64,000 nt of DNA from Lyngbya sp. HA4199-MV5 (GCA_019359375.1 JAHHHL010000033.1:1-64000), one strand, 5' to 3'; positions 17,291-25,777 are shown, counted from the first letter of the stretch. The notes: generated by a model not told the origin, from the letters alone. Translations and numbers: made by a program.

Positions 17291-17533
17291 TTACGACGAT
17301 CGCTGCATGAGCTTGGCAAGAAAGGCACGGGCACGGCTCAGCGGAAAATGCTTTGGCTTACCTTGATGCACAATCTGGTATTCATTGGGATATTCGCTAT
17401 CTCCATGCCCTGAAATGAGGTGGCGATGGAAGGCTGCATCCGCTAATTCATGGACTTCACCCCTGAGCTGATTGTCGTCAGAGTGATCAGCAGGCAGGTG
17501 GAGCAGTGGTTCGTTTGTAAAAGATGTGTTCAT
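17291..17533 (-). CDS. Small unknown protein upstream of cphB
   Basis: An 80-residue soluble protein is read from the ATG ending at 17533 (MNTSFTNEPLLHLP); an in-frame GTG at 17599 would add 22 atypical residues. It is His-rich in the middle (ELADAAFHRHLISGHGDSEYPNEY) and ends in a basic helix (FPLSRARAFLAKLMQR). I do not recognise a family, although the YQIVHQGKPKHFPLSRA stretch looks like conserved protein sequence. It lies between cphB (same strand, 219 bp downstream) and cphA2 (divergent), so a role tied to cyanophycin metabolism is possible but is inference from position only. Confidence 0.6.
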   Translation of the reverse strand: MNTSFTNEPLLHLPADHSDDNQLRGEVHELADAAFHRHLISGHGDSEYPNEYQIVHQGKPKHFPLSRARAFLAKLMQRSS

Positions 17534-17741
17534 AAAGCTCTTGTTCGTAAGGTGATGACTTCTTGACAAACTGATAAGTATTTGTAACGACCACGGCACG
17601 GTTTTTCACCTATCAAAAGGGGTACCTCTCTAGATAGAGGACAATTCCGCCACTGTTCGTCCGAAAAAGCGTAACCTTCGGTAGAGGAAGCCTCTGCCAC
17701 AACAAGCTAGTCTCAGAAAGGAGTAAAAGAAGGGACTCATC

Positions 17742-19652
17742 ATGGTGGTAGATCAGGGCATAGATATTGTCCGAGTGAACGCAAGGACAACTGATGCGTT
17801 TGATATCTTTAATCTCAGGCATTACGCAGGACCAAATCCTTACCTGGGCACAGCCGCCGCCGCGTTTGACTTTGCCCTGGTGAAAGAAAATCCGCCTCGA
17901 CCGTTAGAAGACTATCTAGAAGTGATTGGCGATCGCTATCCGCACCTACTCGGTGAAACCTATGATTCCTACGCACAACTGTTCGCACGCACAGTAGCCG
18001 AAGTCAGCAAGCTTGAGATGGACTTGCACCTTACCCAGTGGAGCGTTAAAGCAGAGAAAGGTCGGGATAGGGTGGCTGTACAGTCGCTACATGGACGTAC
18101 CAGTCGCTCGATCGTCTATTGCGTGTGGGATTGGTTTGAGGCGATTACGCGCGATCGACGCTTTTGGATCGAAGACCAGATTGAGGTGCTGCAAGGCTTC
18201 TTTCGCGATTCGGTCTATGGCGGTCCAACCGTTTATGCGCTCCTCAAAACGGCTTACGAACTGGGCATTCCCACCTTCTACCTGTGGGATGAACGATTGA
18301 TGCAATATGGCTACGGCAGAAAGCAGGTGCGAGGCATTGCCACCACGTTTGACCACGACAGCCACATCGATTCCGACTTCACCACAGGTAAAGACGACTG
18401 CAAAGAATTTCTTCACACGCTCGGCTTTCCCATCCCTAAAGGTAACATTGTCTACACAGTGGGTGAAGCGCTCACGGCGGCTAAGCACATTGGCTATCCT
18501 GTTGCGGTTAAGCCCGTTGTAGGACACAAGGGCATTGGGGTGACGGCTGATGTCAGAGATGCCGATGACCTGGAACTAGCGTTCGATCGCGCCGTTGAAG
18601 CCGTGCCCGATGACCAATCGATTCGCATTATCGTCGAGCAAAGCATTGCAGGCAAGGATTACCGCTTGCTGTGTGTGAATGGACGGTTTGTTGCCGCCAC
18701 CGAGCGCCGCCCTGCCTCTGTGATTGGGGATGGAGAATCTACCATTCGTGAACTGATCGATCGCGAAAATCGCACGCCTGCCCGTGTCGATACCCCAACC
18801 TCACCGCTCGGCAAAATCCAGTTGGACGAGGCAATGGAACGCTATCTGGATGAACAGGGGCTGACGCTGGAGAGCGTGTTGGAAGACGATCGCACTATTT
18901 ATCTGCGAAAAGTGGCGAATCTTTCGGCGGGTGGTCTCAGCATTGATGCCACTCGACAGATTCATCCCGATAATGTCATTCTGGCGCAAGATATTGCTCA
19001 GCACTTCCGCCTGACGTGCCTTGGCATTGATGTGATTTCGCCTGACCTGGCAGAGTCGTGGAAGGACGGCAAATTTGGCATTATCGAAATTAATGCGGCT
19101 CCCGGCATCAACATGCATCTGAAGCCCGCAGTGGGCGAGAGTGTCGATGTGCCCGCTCACATTCTGAAGACGTTTTTTGAAACGGGCAAAGACGCGCGCA
19201 TCCCTACCATCACGTTCAATCGCATTTCGGTGTCAGCCTTACAGGAAATTGTGGATCACATCCTGCTCCAGCATCCGCATTGGGTCATTGGCACCGTCTG
19301 CCGCGATGGTGTGTTTGTCAACCGCTCTGAGAAAGGTCTGCACCCCGACTACAACACCAACATTCAAAACTTGTTGCGAAATCCCAAACTTGACCTGCTG
19401 GTGACGGAGTATCGGGAAGAGGTGCTCGATCGGGATGGGATGTTCTACTACGGCAGCAACGTCGTCGTGCTGGATGATCCCACCGAAATCGAGATGATGC
19501 TAGCTCGCGATGTGTTTGACGACTCCACCGTGGTGATTCGGCAGAAAGACACCGTTTCAGTCCATCAAAACGGGCTGATTGAACAGTACAAACTGGGTGA
19601 AGACGAGCCGTTTAGCCGCGTGTACTTGAAGGAGATTGCGACGATTTTGTAA
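17742..19652 (+). CDS. cphA2: Cyanophycin synthetase 2-type enzyme (short, Mur-ligase site lost)
   Basis: Cyanophycin synthetase CphA1 is about 870-900 residues and has two ATP sites (ATP-grasp and Mur-ligase-like). This protein has 636. Residues 1-160 match the N domain. Residues about 220-475 are the ATP-grasp, with the lid/loop KPVVGHKGIGVTADV, RLLCVNGRFVAATERRPASVIGDG and the metal site GIIEINAAPGINMH. Residues about 485-636 are the remains of the Mur-ligase domain: the usual TGTNGKTT P-loop is replaced by FNRISVSA after the conserved RIPTI, and the protein stops soon after the VVLDDP strand. This is the architecture of CphA2, which polymerises beta-Asp-Arg dipeptides with one ATP site. 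The adjacent divergent cphB supplies that dipeptide. CphA1 is not in the window. Confidence 0.88.
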   Translation: MVVDQGIDIVRVNARTTDAFDIFNLRHYAGPNPYLGTAAAAFDFALVKENPPRPLEDYLEVIGDRYPHLLGETYDSYAQLFARTVAEVSKLEMDLHLTQWSVKAEKGRDRVAVQSLHGRTSRSIVYCVWDWFEAITRDRRFWIEDQIEVLQGFFRDSVYGGPTVYALLKTAYELGIPTFYLWDERLMQYGYGRKQVRGIATTFDHDSHIDSDFTTGKDDCKEFLHTLGFPIPKGNIVYTVGEALTAAKHIGYPVAVKPVVGHKGIGVTADVRDADDLELAFDRAVEAVPDDQSIRIIVEQSIAGKDYRLLCVNGRFVAATERRPASVIGDGESTIRELIDRENRTPARVDTPTSPLGKIQLDEAMERYLDEQGLTLESVLEDDRTIYLRKVANLSAGGLSIDATRQIHPDNVILAQDIAQHFRLTCLGIDVISPDLAESWKDGKFGIIEINAAPGINMHLKPAVGESVDVPAHILKTFFETGKDARIPTITFNRISVSALQEIVDHILLQHPHWVIGTVCRDGVFVNRSEKGLHPDYNTNIQNLLRNPKLDLLVTEYREEVLDRDGMFYYGSNVVVLDDPTEIEMMLARDVFDDSTVVIRQKDTVSVHQNGLIEQYKLGEDEPFSRVYLKEIATIL

Positions 19653-19657
19653 ATTTG

Positions 19658-19698
19658 CCTTTGTAGTAGTGACGTTACATGTAGCGTCACTACAAAGG
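19658..19698 (+). terminator. Hairpin terminator or repeat after cphA2
   Basis: CCTTTGTAGTAGTGACG and CGTCACTACAAAGG pair into a long stem with a three-base bulge and a TTACATGTAG loop, starting 6 bp after the cphA2 stop. No T-run follows on the + strand. Similar GTAGTGACG...CGTCACTAC hairpins are common cyanobacterial repeats, so it may be both a repeat and the transcription end. Confidence 0.6.
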
Positions 19699-19757
19699 AG
19701 ACCAGCCCTATCCCTCCTACAATAGTTGGGTGAACTCTTGCGTAGTGGGTTGAGACT

Positions 19758-21086
19758 GTGGCGTTCAAAATTGGTCTGTTGGGTCTGGGCACCGTCGGCA
19801 CTGGAACGGTGAAAATTTTGCAGAACCCAGCCCAGCGGCATCCGCTGGTACAGGAGCTAGAGCTTTATCGAGTGGGGGTTCGATCGCCCGACAAGCCCCG
19901 CGCTGTTGACATTCCAGCCAGCCTGATTACTACGGATCTGGAGTCGATCGTGACCGATCCAGCCGTGGATATTGTGGTCGAAGTGATGGGTGGACTGGAG
20001 CCAGCGCGATCGCTCATCCTCAACGCCATTGCCCACGGAAAGCATGTTGTGACCGCAAACAAAGCGGCGATCGCGCGCTACGGTGCCGAAATCTTCACCG
20101 CAGCCGAAGAAGCGGGCGTGTATGTGCTGTTGGAAGCCGCTGTAGGGGGTGGCATTCCAGTCATTGAGCCGCTCAAGCAATCCCTCTGTGCCAACCGCAT
20201 TCTGACCGTCACGGGCATTATCAACGGCACCACCAACTACATCCTGACCCGAATGCAGACAGAAGGCGGCGACTTCGAGGCTATTCTCGCTGATGCCCAG
20301 CGGCTGGGCTATGCCGAAGCTGACCCCACTGCCGATGTGGACGGTCTGGATGCAGCCGATAAGATCGCTATTCTGGCATCGCTGGCATTTGGTGGACGGA
20401 TTAAGCTACCCGAAGTCTACTGTGAAGGCATTCGACAGGTGAGCGCGGCAGATATTGCCTATGCGGATAAGCTGGGCTTTGTGATCAAGCTGCTTGCCGT
20501 TGCTAAACGAGAAGCCGAGGCGCTTGCAGAAACGCCAGAACAGCTACAGGTGAGAGTGCATCCTACGCTGGTGCCCAAAAGTCATCCACTGGCAAGTGTG
20601 AATGATGTGTACAACGCCATTCTCATTGAGGGTGAGCCGATCGGACAGGTGATGTTTTTTGGTCCTGGTGCAGGCGCAGGTCCCACTGCCAGCGCGATCG
20701 TGGCAGATATTCTGAATATTGCCGCCATTCTCAAAGTAGAGCGAGGTGGGTCAGCACGATTGCCCGACAAGCCTCTACTCGATCCCCTGCTTGCCTGCTC
20801 TCACCAGCACTACTGCACGATCGTCCCCATCGAAGCACTCGTCACCCGCTTTTACGTCCGCTTTCTCACCCAGGATTCTCCCGGTGTCATTGGTAAACTT
20901 GGCACCTGCTTTGGCAACCATGATGTGAGCCTGGAATCGATCGTGCAAACAGGCTTACGCGATAACCTGGCAGAGATCGTCGTCGTCACCCACCACGTCC
21001 GCGAAGGCAATTTTCGTACCGCCTTGGATGAAATTCGGGCGATGAAGGCAATTAGCAGTATTGCTACGACGTTGCGGGTGTTGTAA
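19758..21086 (+). CDS. hom: Homoserine dehydrogenase
   Basis: The enzyme reduces aspartate semialdehyde to homoserine with NAD(P)H, on the way to threonine and methionine. The Rossmann domain begins IGLLGLGTVGTGTVKIL (residues 4-20). The catalytic and substrate region has TANKAAIARYG, LEAAVGGGIPVI, GIINGTTNYILTRM and the signature GYAEADPTADVDGLDAADK. A C-terminal ACT domain (about 355-440; YVRFLTQDSPGVIGKLG) gives allosteric threonine feedback in the family. The length of 442 is usual. The start is GTG at 19758, after AGTGGGTTGAGACT. It lies 105 bp after cphA2 on the same strand, beyond a hairpin, so is probably a separate unit. Confidence 0.97.
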   Translation: MAFKIGLLGLGTVGTGTVKILQNPAQRHPLVQELELYRVGVRSPDKPRAVDIPASLITTDLESIVTDPAVDIVVEVMGGLEPARSLILNAIAHGKHVVTANKAAIARYGAEIFTAAEEAGVYVLLEAAVGGGIPVIEPLKQSLCANRILTVTGIINGTTNYILTRMQTEGGDFEAILADAQRLGYAEADPTADVDGLDAADKIAILASLAFGGRIKLPEVYCEGIRQVSAADIAYADKLGFVIKLLAVAKREAEALAETPEQLQVRVHPTLVPKSHPLASVNDVYNAILIEGEPIGQVMFFGPGAGAGPTASAIVADILNIAAILKVERGGSARLPDKPLLDPLLACSHQHYCTIVPIEALVTRFYVRFLTQDSPGVIGKLGTCFGNHDVSLESIVQTGLRDNLAEIVVVTHHVREGNFRTALDEIRAMKAISSIATTLRVL

Positions 21087-21504
21087 GCGGGCGAGGCAGA
21101 GGGCAGAAGGCAGGAGGCAGAAGGATGAGGGATGGGGGGTGAGGGGTGAGGGATGAAGGCTTTAAGGGTCTTGTAAGGAGGAGAGGCAGAGGGCAGAAGG
21201 CAGGAGGCAGAAGGATGAGGGATGAGGGATGAGAGCTAAAGGCTAAAAGGTTTCACAGCCGTCGGTGAACAGGGAAACAGTCACCAGTGAACCGTGAGCA
21301 TTAAAGCACTGGCATCTCTGGAGACTGTAGCTTGCTTCCCGCAGGGTTGACTGGAGACTGTAGCTTGCTTCCCGCAGGGTTGACTGGAGACTGATCACTG
21401 CTCCCCCTACCCCCTTGCTCCCTTTGCTCCCTTGCCCCCCCTTAGCTCCTGACTCCTGGCTTCTGCATTTTCCTTCTGCCCTCTGCCTCCTGCCTTCTGC
21501 CTTC
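21087..21504. repeat. 418-bp gap of heptamer and 33-bp repeats
   Basis: The blocks GGCAGAGGGCAGAAGGCAGGAGGCAGAAGGATGAGGGATG occur twice (about 21099-21145 and 21183-21235). A perfect tandem pair of 33 bp lies at 21318-21350 and 21351-21383, with a partial third copy from 21384. The segment ends with CCTTCTGCCCTCTGCC units at about 21471-21503. The open frames read through here are repeat artefacts, and no gene is called. Confidence 0.85.
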
Positions 21505-21906
21505 CTACTTCTTCTTCCCCGACTCAGCTTGATACTGCACCAATGCCTGGATGCGATCGTTCGGTAAGCCCAGTTCGTGACTAATGGCTGCTTCGATTTG
21601 GTCTCGTTCAACCGTTGGAAATTCAAACAACAAAGTGGTGAGGGCTGAGTTGGCTGTCTTGACTATGACGGTTGACGTTCTCTGCTGCGGGTGAGTGACC
21701 ACCGTAATAGACTGAATGGTGCGTGGTGGTTGCTTATTCGCCTTACGAGCGCTTTCAATATAGAGCGTTGTCTCGTTGGATCGGCTCAGCACTCGGTCTG
21801 TGAATGCACCACTCATAAACCAAAAGCCCAACCCTAGTAATGGCAGCAGCAGCCAAAACTCTAACCCCAGGGAGCGCAATACCTGTGTCCATCGCAGTCG
21901 AGTCAT
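21505..21906 (-). CDS. Small membrane-anchored protein, unknown
   Basis: From the ATG ending at 21906 (MTRLRWTQVLRSLG) the protein has 133 residues. It has one clear transmembrane helix near the N-terminus (EFWLLLPLLGLGFWFMSG, about 14-31), then a soluble domain with alternating strands (TTLYIESA, IQSITVVTH, STVIVKTA) and a C-terminal helix (RDQIEAAISHELGLPNDRIQALVQ). I cannot name the family. It lies 91 bp downstream of the DUF4350 gene on the same strand and may belong to the DUF4350/DUF4129 membrane group. Confidence 0.75.
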   Translation of the reverse strand: MTRLRWTQVLRSLGLEFWLLLPLLGLGFWFMSGAFTDRVLSRSNETTLYIESARKANKQPPRTIQSITVVTHPQQRTSTVIVKTANSALTTLLFEFPTVERDQIEAAISHELGLPNDRIQALVQYQAESGKKK

Positions 21907-21996
21907 CGTCAATTTCCCCTGCCTTTTGCACAACTCCAACTCACATAAGCCGTACTTTATACTTCATCCTTTAGCCTTTCCTCCGCACGCATAACT

Positions 21997-23205
21997 TCAT
22001 TTCCTTAGTTGTTGTCTTACCCTGTGGATGGCATCTAGCCATGTGAGCAACTCTGACTCAGAGGCATGGCGTGGACGTTTGAGGGGGTTCAGTGCAGCTT
22101 CTAGCATGGCTGGGGGTTGTCCAGTTTGAGTTATCCAGGCATTCACCAAGGTTGAGAGAGGGAGTGATTCTGTGCCCAGACCGAGTGACTTTTGAATGTC
22201 GAGCTGCTCTGCTTTACAAATGGTGTTGATCACAAACTGGCTGCTCTCTGCTTTCTGCAAAACGGCTGCCAGCGCCTGGATATACGCCTCGCTGTTGTCA
22301 ACCGATGGAGTGGAGAGGGTGATCGCAGGTCCTAACCGCTGATTTTGCCCCCAGATTAACACCAGAAGGATCACGACGGCTTGTATTGTGACCAGAAGTA
22401 AGGGCGTTTTAGCTAGATAGCCAATGAGATCGTCAGAGGATTCTTGTTTGATGACCTCTGCATCTTTGTATCCATGCGAGTATTCATCGACCCAGATGGG
22501 TAGCCCTGGCTCGGTGACAAGCTTTGCCAGAAACTCAAAGTTGCCGGACGGCTCTTGATACGCGTTGGCGGCTAAGTGCGGCGTTGCGGCATCAATCACG
22601 CGGGTCTGACCTTCTCGTCGCTGCCACACGATCGCGCCAAAGGCATCGGACAGTAGTGGCTCGATTTTGTCCTTATCATCACCCGCTGTGCCAGCATGAC
22701 GACGGCTTGTTTGAATGCGGATGCTGCCGACAGGGCTGTCGATCGTGCTGTCGAAGGGAGCCTGGGTGCTGAGCGCTCTAGAGCCAAGCTGCACCAAGAC
22801 GTTTCCCTTTGATAGCCAACCTGGGGGTGCAGACGAAAGCGGATCTGTGCCATTGCTGATTTGCAGCAGCGTGATGGGTGTGGTTGGAGCAGACGTGGCA
22901 GCAGGAGTAGAGATGGCAATCGCAGGCAGAGCAACGGGTTGTCTTGTGTCTGGGCTGAAGGTTTCGATCGCAGGTGTTTGCGGCTGCTCTGGCTGAAACA
23001 GTAACTTCAACGGTTTTTGCCAGCGATGAATGGTCACGCCTCTTGACTCCATCAAGGCGTACCAGGCACCATACCCATCGGGCGATCGCCCATAGGTCGA
23101 GCCGCTTTGCTGCCAATTGCCGCCCGGTGCTGCAAAGAGACTAATCACCACTAAAGTGGCAAGGGCGATCGCCAGTATCCAGAGTTGTCGCTTGGAGAGA
23201 GCCAT
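21997..23205 (-). CDS. DUF4350 domain-containing membrane protein
   Basis: The 402-residue protein has an N-terminal TM helix (LWILAIALATLVVISLF, about 8-24), then the DUF4350 core with the family hallmark SPDGYGAWYALMESRGVTIHRW (about 41-62). A glutaminase-like fold follows, ending before a second TM helix (about 275-295, PLLLVTIQAVVILLVLIWG) and a cytoplasmic helical tail. DUF4350 proteins are normally encoded with MoxR, DUF58 and DUF4129 genes in a membrane complex of unknown function. Here the DUF4129 gene is upstream on the same strand; MoxR is 6 kb away and DUF58 is absent from the window. Confidence 0.9.
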   Translation of the reverse strand: MALSKRQLWILAIALATLVVISLFAAPGGNWQQSGSTYGRSPDGYGAWYALMESRGVTIHRWQKPLKLLFQPEQPQTPAIETFSPDTRQPVALPAIAISTPAATSAPTTPITLLQISNGTDPLSSAPPGWLSKGNVLVQLGSRALSTQAPFDSTIDSPVGSIRIQTSRRHAGTAGDDKDKIEPLLSDAFGAIVWQRREGQTRVIDAATPHLAANAYQEPSGNFEFLAKLVTEPGLPIWVDEYSHGYKDAEVIKQESSDDLIGYLAKTPLLLVTIQAVVILLVLIWGQNQRLGPAITLSTPSVDNSEAYIQALAAVLQKAESSQFVINTICKAEQLDIQKSLGLGTESLPLSTLVNAWITQTGQPPAMLEAALNPLKRPRHASESELLTWLDAIHRVRQQLRK

Positions 23206-23379
23206 GGGTGGGGAAAGGCAGAGGGCGGAGGGAGTTGTTGGTTGTTGGTTGTTGGTTGTTAGAAGAAGGCAGAGGGCAGAGGGCAGAGGGCAGAGGGCAG
23301 AGGGCAGAGGGCAGAGGGCAGAGGGAGCAGTCTCCAGTCATCAGTTTTTAGCTTTTAGCCTTTAACCTTTAGCCTTCCT
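23206..23379. repeat. Long GGCAGAG heptamer array
   Basis: After GTTGTTG units (23230-23265), at least eight consecutive GGCAGAG copies run from about 23268 to 23325, the purest array in the window. It lies between the DUF4129 and DUF4350 genes and ends in CAGTCTCCAGTCATCAGTTTTTAG, another heptamer-phased motif. Confidence 0.9.
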
Positions 23380-23970
23380 TCATCCCCTCACTCCTCTCTC
23401 AATCTCCCGATACGCCTGCTGGCAGCGATCGAACGCGTCTGCGGAAATACCGGTATTGCTAAAACAGAGTTGCTCATGAGTGAGCAGCAGCACGCGGTAG
23501 GGGGCTGGACGGGGAAGGGTTTGCACCAGCCGCAGATACTCACCATCGGTACGACTTGGCTCGTAGGGAATAGGTTCAGTGTCGTTGAGGCGCTGGAGGG
23601 CTGCCATGTAAAGGGCGCGGCAGGCTTCGCGGTAGTTGCCTTGCTGGGCAAAGGTGCGCGATCGGTGAAGCCATTCGGCGCTGGTGATTGACTGAGCAAC
23701 CTGAGTTTGGCGATCGGTTTGCCCCTGCTGAGCGATCGTGAGAGCAGTCAGGTAGGGGCGTGCGAACTGATACACCTGCCAGATTGCCCAACTTATAAGG
23801 CTGCCAATGATGATCCAAAGCAGCAGTCTCAGTAGCCACTCTGGCAAAGACCAGTCGGGCAAAGAGCGTGGAGCGATCGGCGCAAACAGCCGCTCTAGCC
23901 ATTCGCTCAAACGCTGCTGCAACAAATCAAGCTGCCACCCGATACTGGTTTTTTCAAAAGAGCCTGCCAC
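23380..23970 (-). CDS. DUF4129 domain-containing membrane protein
   Basis: The 196-residue protein has one TM helix (about 47-64, LLRLLLWIIIGSLISWAIW) and a C-terminal DUF4129 domain (about 95-195): AEWLHRSRTFAQQGNYREACRALYMAALQRLND, then PSRTDGEYLRL and a final helix with CQQAYREIERG. DUF4129 often forms the C-terminal tail of transglutaminase-like or MoxR-linked membrane proteins; here it stands alone. It is followed, after a heptamer array, by the DUF4350 gene on the same strand, so a shared transcript is likely. Confidence 0.88.
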   Translation of the reverse strand: MAGSFEKTSIGWQLDLLQQRLSEWLERLFAPIAPRSLPDWSLPEWLLRLLLWIIIGSLISWAIWQVYQFARPYLTALTIAQQGQTDRQTQVAQSITSAEWLHRSRTFAQQGNYREACRALYMAALQRLNDTEPIPYEPSRTDGEYLRLVQTLPRPAPYRVLLLTHEQLCFSNTGISADAFDRCQQAYREIERGVRG

Positions 23971-24261
23971 CGTTTACCAATCTCCACTCATAGCGGTTCT
24001 TCCTCAGGTTAGCCTAGTCTAAGGCGGGTACAGGGTATCGGGTATCGGGTATCGGGTGTCGGGTGTCGGGTGTGCAACTAAAAAGGGCTACAAAATCAGC
24101 TTCCACCGCATCCTCCCCTACCCCTTCTGCTTCCTCACTCTTACTCCCTACTCCCTATTCCCTACTCTCTCTGCCCCCTTCTGCCCTCTGTCCTCTGCCC
24201 TCTGCCTTCTGCCCCCTGCCTTCTAACAACCAACAACTAAAAACCAACAACTTTTCCTCCT
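23971..24261. repeat. Heptamer repeats including CGGGTRT run
   Basis: Six consecutive 7-bp units CGGGTAT/CGGGTGT occupy about 24032-24073. TACTCCC/TATTCCC units and (CY)TCTGC units fill 24140-24225, then ACAACCAACAACTAA. This gap is upstream of the DUF4129 gene and downstream of the CorC-like gene. No gene is seen. Confidence 0.85.
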
Positions 24262-25578
24262 CTAATCAATCTCCTCCATCTCTGGCGGTGGCACCAATAT
24301 AACCCGCACCCGTTGACCATCTTCCAGCACGGTGAGGTGTACGTCATCAATTTGCAACGTATCGCCAGCCTCCGGGGGGCGCTGCAACTCTTCCAAAAAA
24401 AGTCCTGCCAAAGTAGCTGCTTCATCACGGGGCAACTGCACATCCAGTTCATTGTTCACAGTCGCAATGCTGGCACGAATTTTGAAAATCCCTTCGTGGG
24501 CGCTAATCTGGCGAAATTCCCGTTCTTCTTCCGCATCATACTCGTCGCGGATTTCGCCGACGATTTCTTCCAGCACGTCTTCAAGGGTGACTAACCCTGC
24601 GGTGCCGCCAAACTCATCGCGTACCACCACCAGATGCAGGCGGTTTTTCTTCATCTCGGTCAGCAGATCGGTGGCTGATTTGGTTTCAGGAATGTAATGG
24701 ACGGGGCGCAGCAGTTCGCGGATACCAGGCGGCTGATCAACCATCGTTGGTAGCGGGCGGATGAGATCTTTGACGTGCAAAATACCAACAATATTGTCTA
24801 AATCGTCCTCGCAGACGGGCAAGCGAGTATGAGCATTTTCAGACACGATCTGACACGCTTCTTCCAATGTTGTCGTGCTTTTGAGGTATTGAATTTGCAC
24901 TCTTGGCACCATGATGGCTCGTGCCGTAATGTGACTGAGTTCAACGGCACCTCGAATAATGCGGCGTTCTTGTTCGCCCACCGCGCTGCCTGCCAGTCCA
25001 GCATCGACCATCGCCTTGATTTCTTCTGTACTGATAGCCCCTTCTTCTTCAGTCTCAGGGTTGCCCGTTAGTTCTAAAATCAGATTCGTCGAGAGGCTGA
25101 TGAGCTTGACGATCGGAGCCGTCAATTTTTGCAACAGGCGTAACGGGCGGATGCAAAAAAGAGCAAACTCCTCGGCATGGCGGATTGCCAGCTTCTTGGG
25201 GACAAGTTCCCCAAAGATGAGGCTGACGAGCGCAATGACAACGGTGACGCTGACGAGCGAAACTTTTTCAGCTAAGTCAGCGGCAATAAACGGACTCAGC
25301 ACTTCGGACAAAGGAGTTGCCAGGTTCTCAGCCGCAAAAGCACCGTTCAGAAAGCCCGTCAGGGTGATGACGAGTTGAATCGTTGCCAGAAAGCGAGTGC
25401 TATCTTCGGTGGTTGCAAGCACCATCCGGGCGCGACGATTACCCTGATCTGCTAGCAACTGCAAACGGACATCACTGGAGGACACAAGCGCGATTTCTGC
25501 TGCCGCAAAGAAGGCATTGATGGCAATCAGAGCAATGTTGATTCCAAGCAGTAGAGGAATATTGGTTGCTGTGTTCAT
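24262..25578 (-). CDS. CNNM/CBS-domain membrane protein (HlyC/CorC family)
   Basis: The 438-residue protein has an N-terminal CNNM membrane domain (1-about 195) with helices such as IPLLLGINIALIAINAFFAAAEIALVSS and a GELVPKKLAIRHAE signature. A CBS pair follows (about 210-330; IMVPRVQIQYL, TRLPVCEDDLDNIVGILHVKDL, LVVVRDEFGGTAGLVTLEDVLEEIVGEI), then the C-terminal CorC_HlyC domain (about 345-430). Members of this family take part in Mg2+ or Co2+ export and ion homeostasis. The length is normal. It stands alone, with about 240 bp before the divergent VOC gene. Transport direction and ion cannot be read from sequence. Confidence 0.94.
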   Translation of the reverse strand: MNTATNIPLLLGINIALIAINAFFAAAEIALVSSSDVRLQLLADQGNRRARMVLATTEDSTRFLATIQLVITLTGFLNGAFAAENLATPLSEVLSPFIAADLAEKVSLVSVTVVIALVSLIFGELVPKKLAIRHAEEFALFCIRPLRLLQKLTAPIVKLISLSTNLILELTGNPETEEEGAISTEEIKAMVDAGLAGSAVGEQERRIIRGAVELSHITARAIMVPRVQIQYLKSTTTLEEACQIVSENAHTRLPVCEDDLDNIVGILHVKDLIRPLPTMVDQPPGIRELLRPVHYIPETKSATDLLTEMKKNRLHLVVVRDEFGGTAGLVTLEDVLEEIVGEIRDEYDAEEEREFRQISAHEGIFKIRASIATVNNELDVQLPRDEAATLAGLFLEELQRPPEAGDTLQIDDVHLTVLEDGQRVRVILVPPPEMEEID

Positions 25579-25747
25579 GTCGCAGGTTGGCGATCCGATG
25601 GTCGTTCAGGCGACGCATCAAGTTATCTAGCCAATGAATGATAATAAAGGACTCCCCAAAGTTTAGCGTCTATCCTGCAACCTTTCGCATCCGATCGCCG
25701 TTGAGGGCATAGGAGCACTGGTAGCTCGCCACTTGCCAGAAAATCGC

Positions 25748-25777
25748 TTACAAATCATTTGCAAATACTCATATAAT
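25748..25777 (+). promoter_or_regulatory. Candidate sigma70-type promoter of the VOC gene
   Basis: TTACAA (25748-25753) and TATAAT (25772-25777) are separated by 18 bp and lie 43 bp upstream of the ATG. The -10 is a perfect consensus. Downstream, a 14-bp stretch with a Shine-Dalgarno core (AGGAGAAAAAGATT, 25795-25808) is directly duplicated (25809-25822), and the second copy places AGGAG at a good distance from the ATG at 25820. Confidence 0.6.

Noticed and set aside
21243-21626. 127-residue frame on the minus strand
   Set aside because: It is mostly translated heptamer and 33-bp repeats and overlaps the small membrane protein gene.
23268-23325. CRISPR-like tandem array (repeated GGCAGAG units)
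   Set aside because: The repeats are contiguous heptamers without unique spacers, and no cas gene is in the window.
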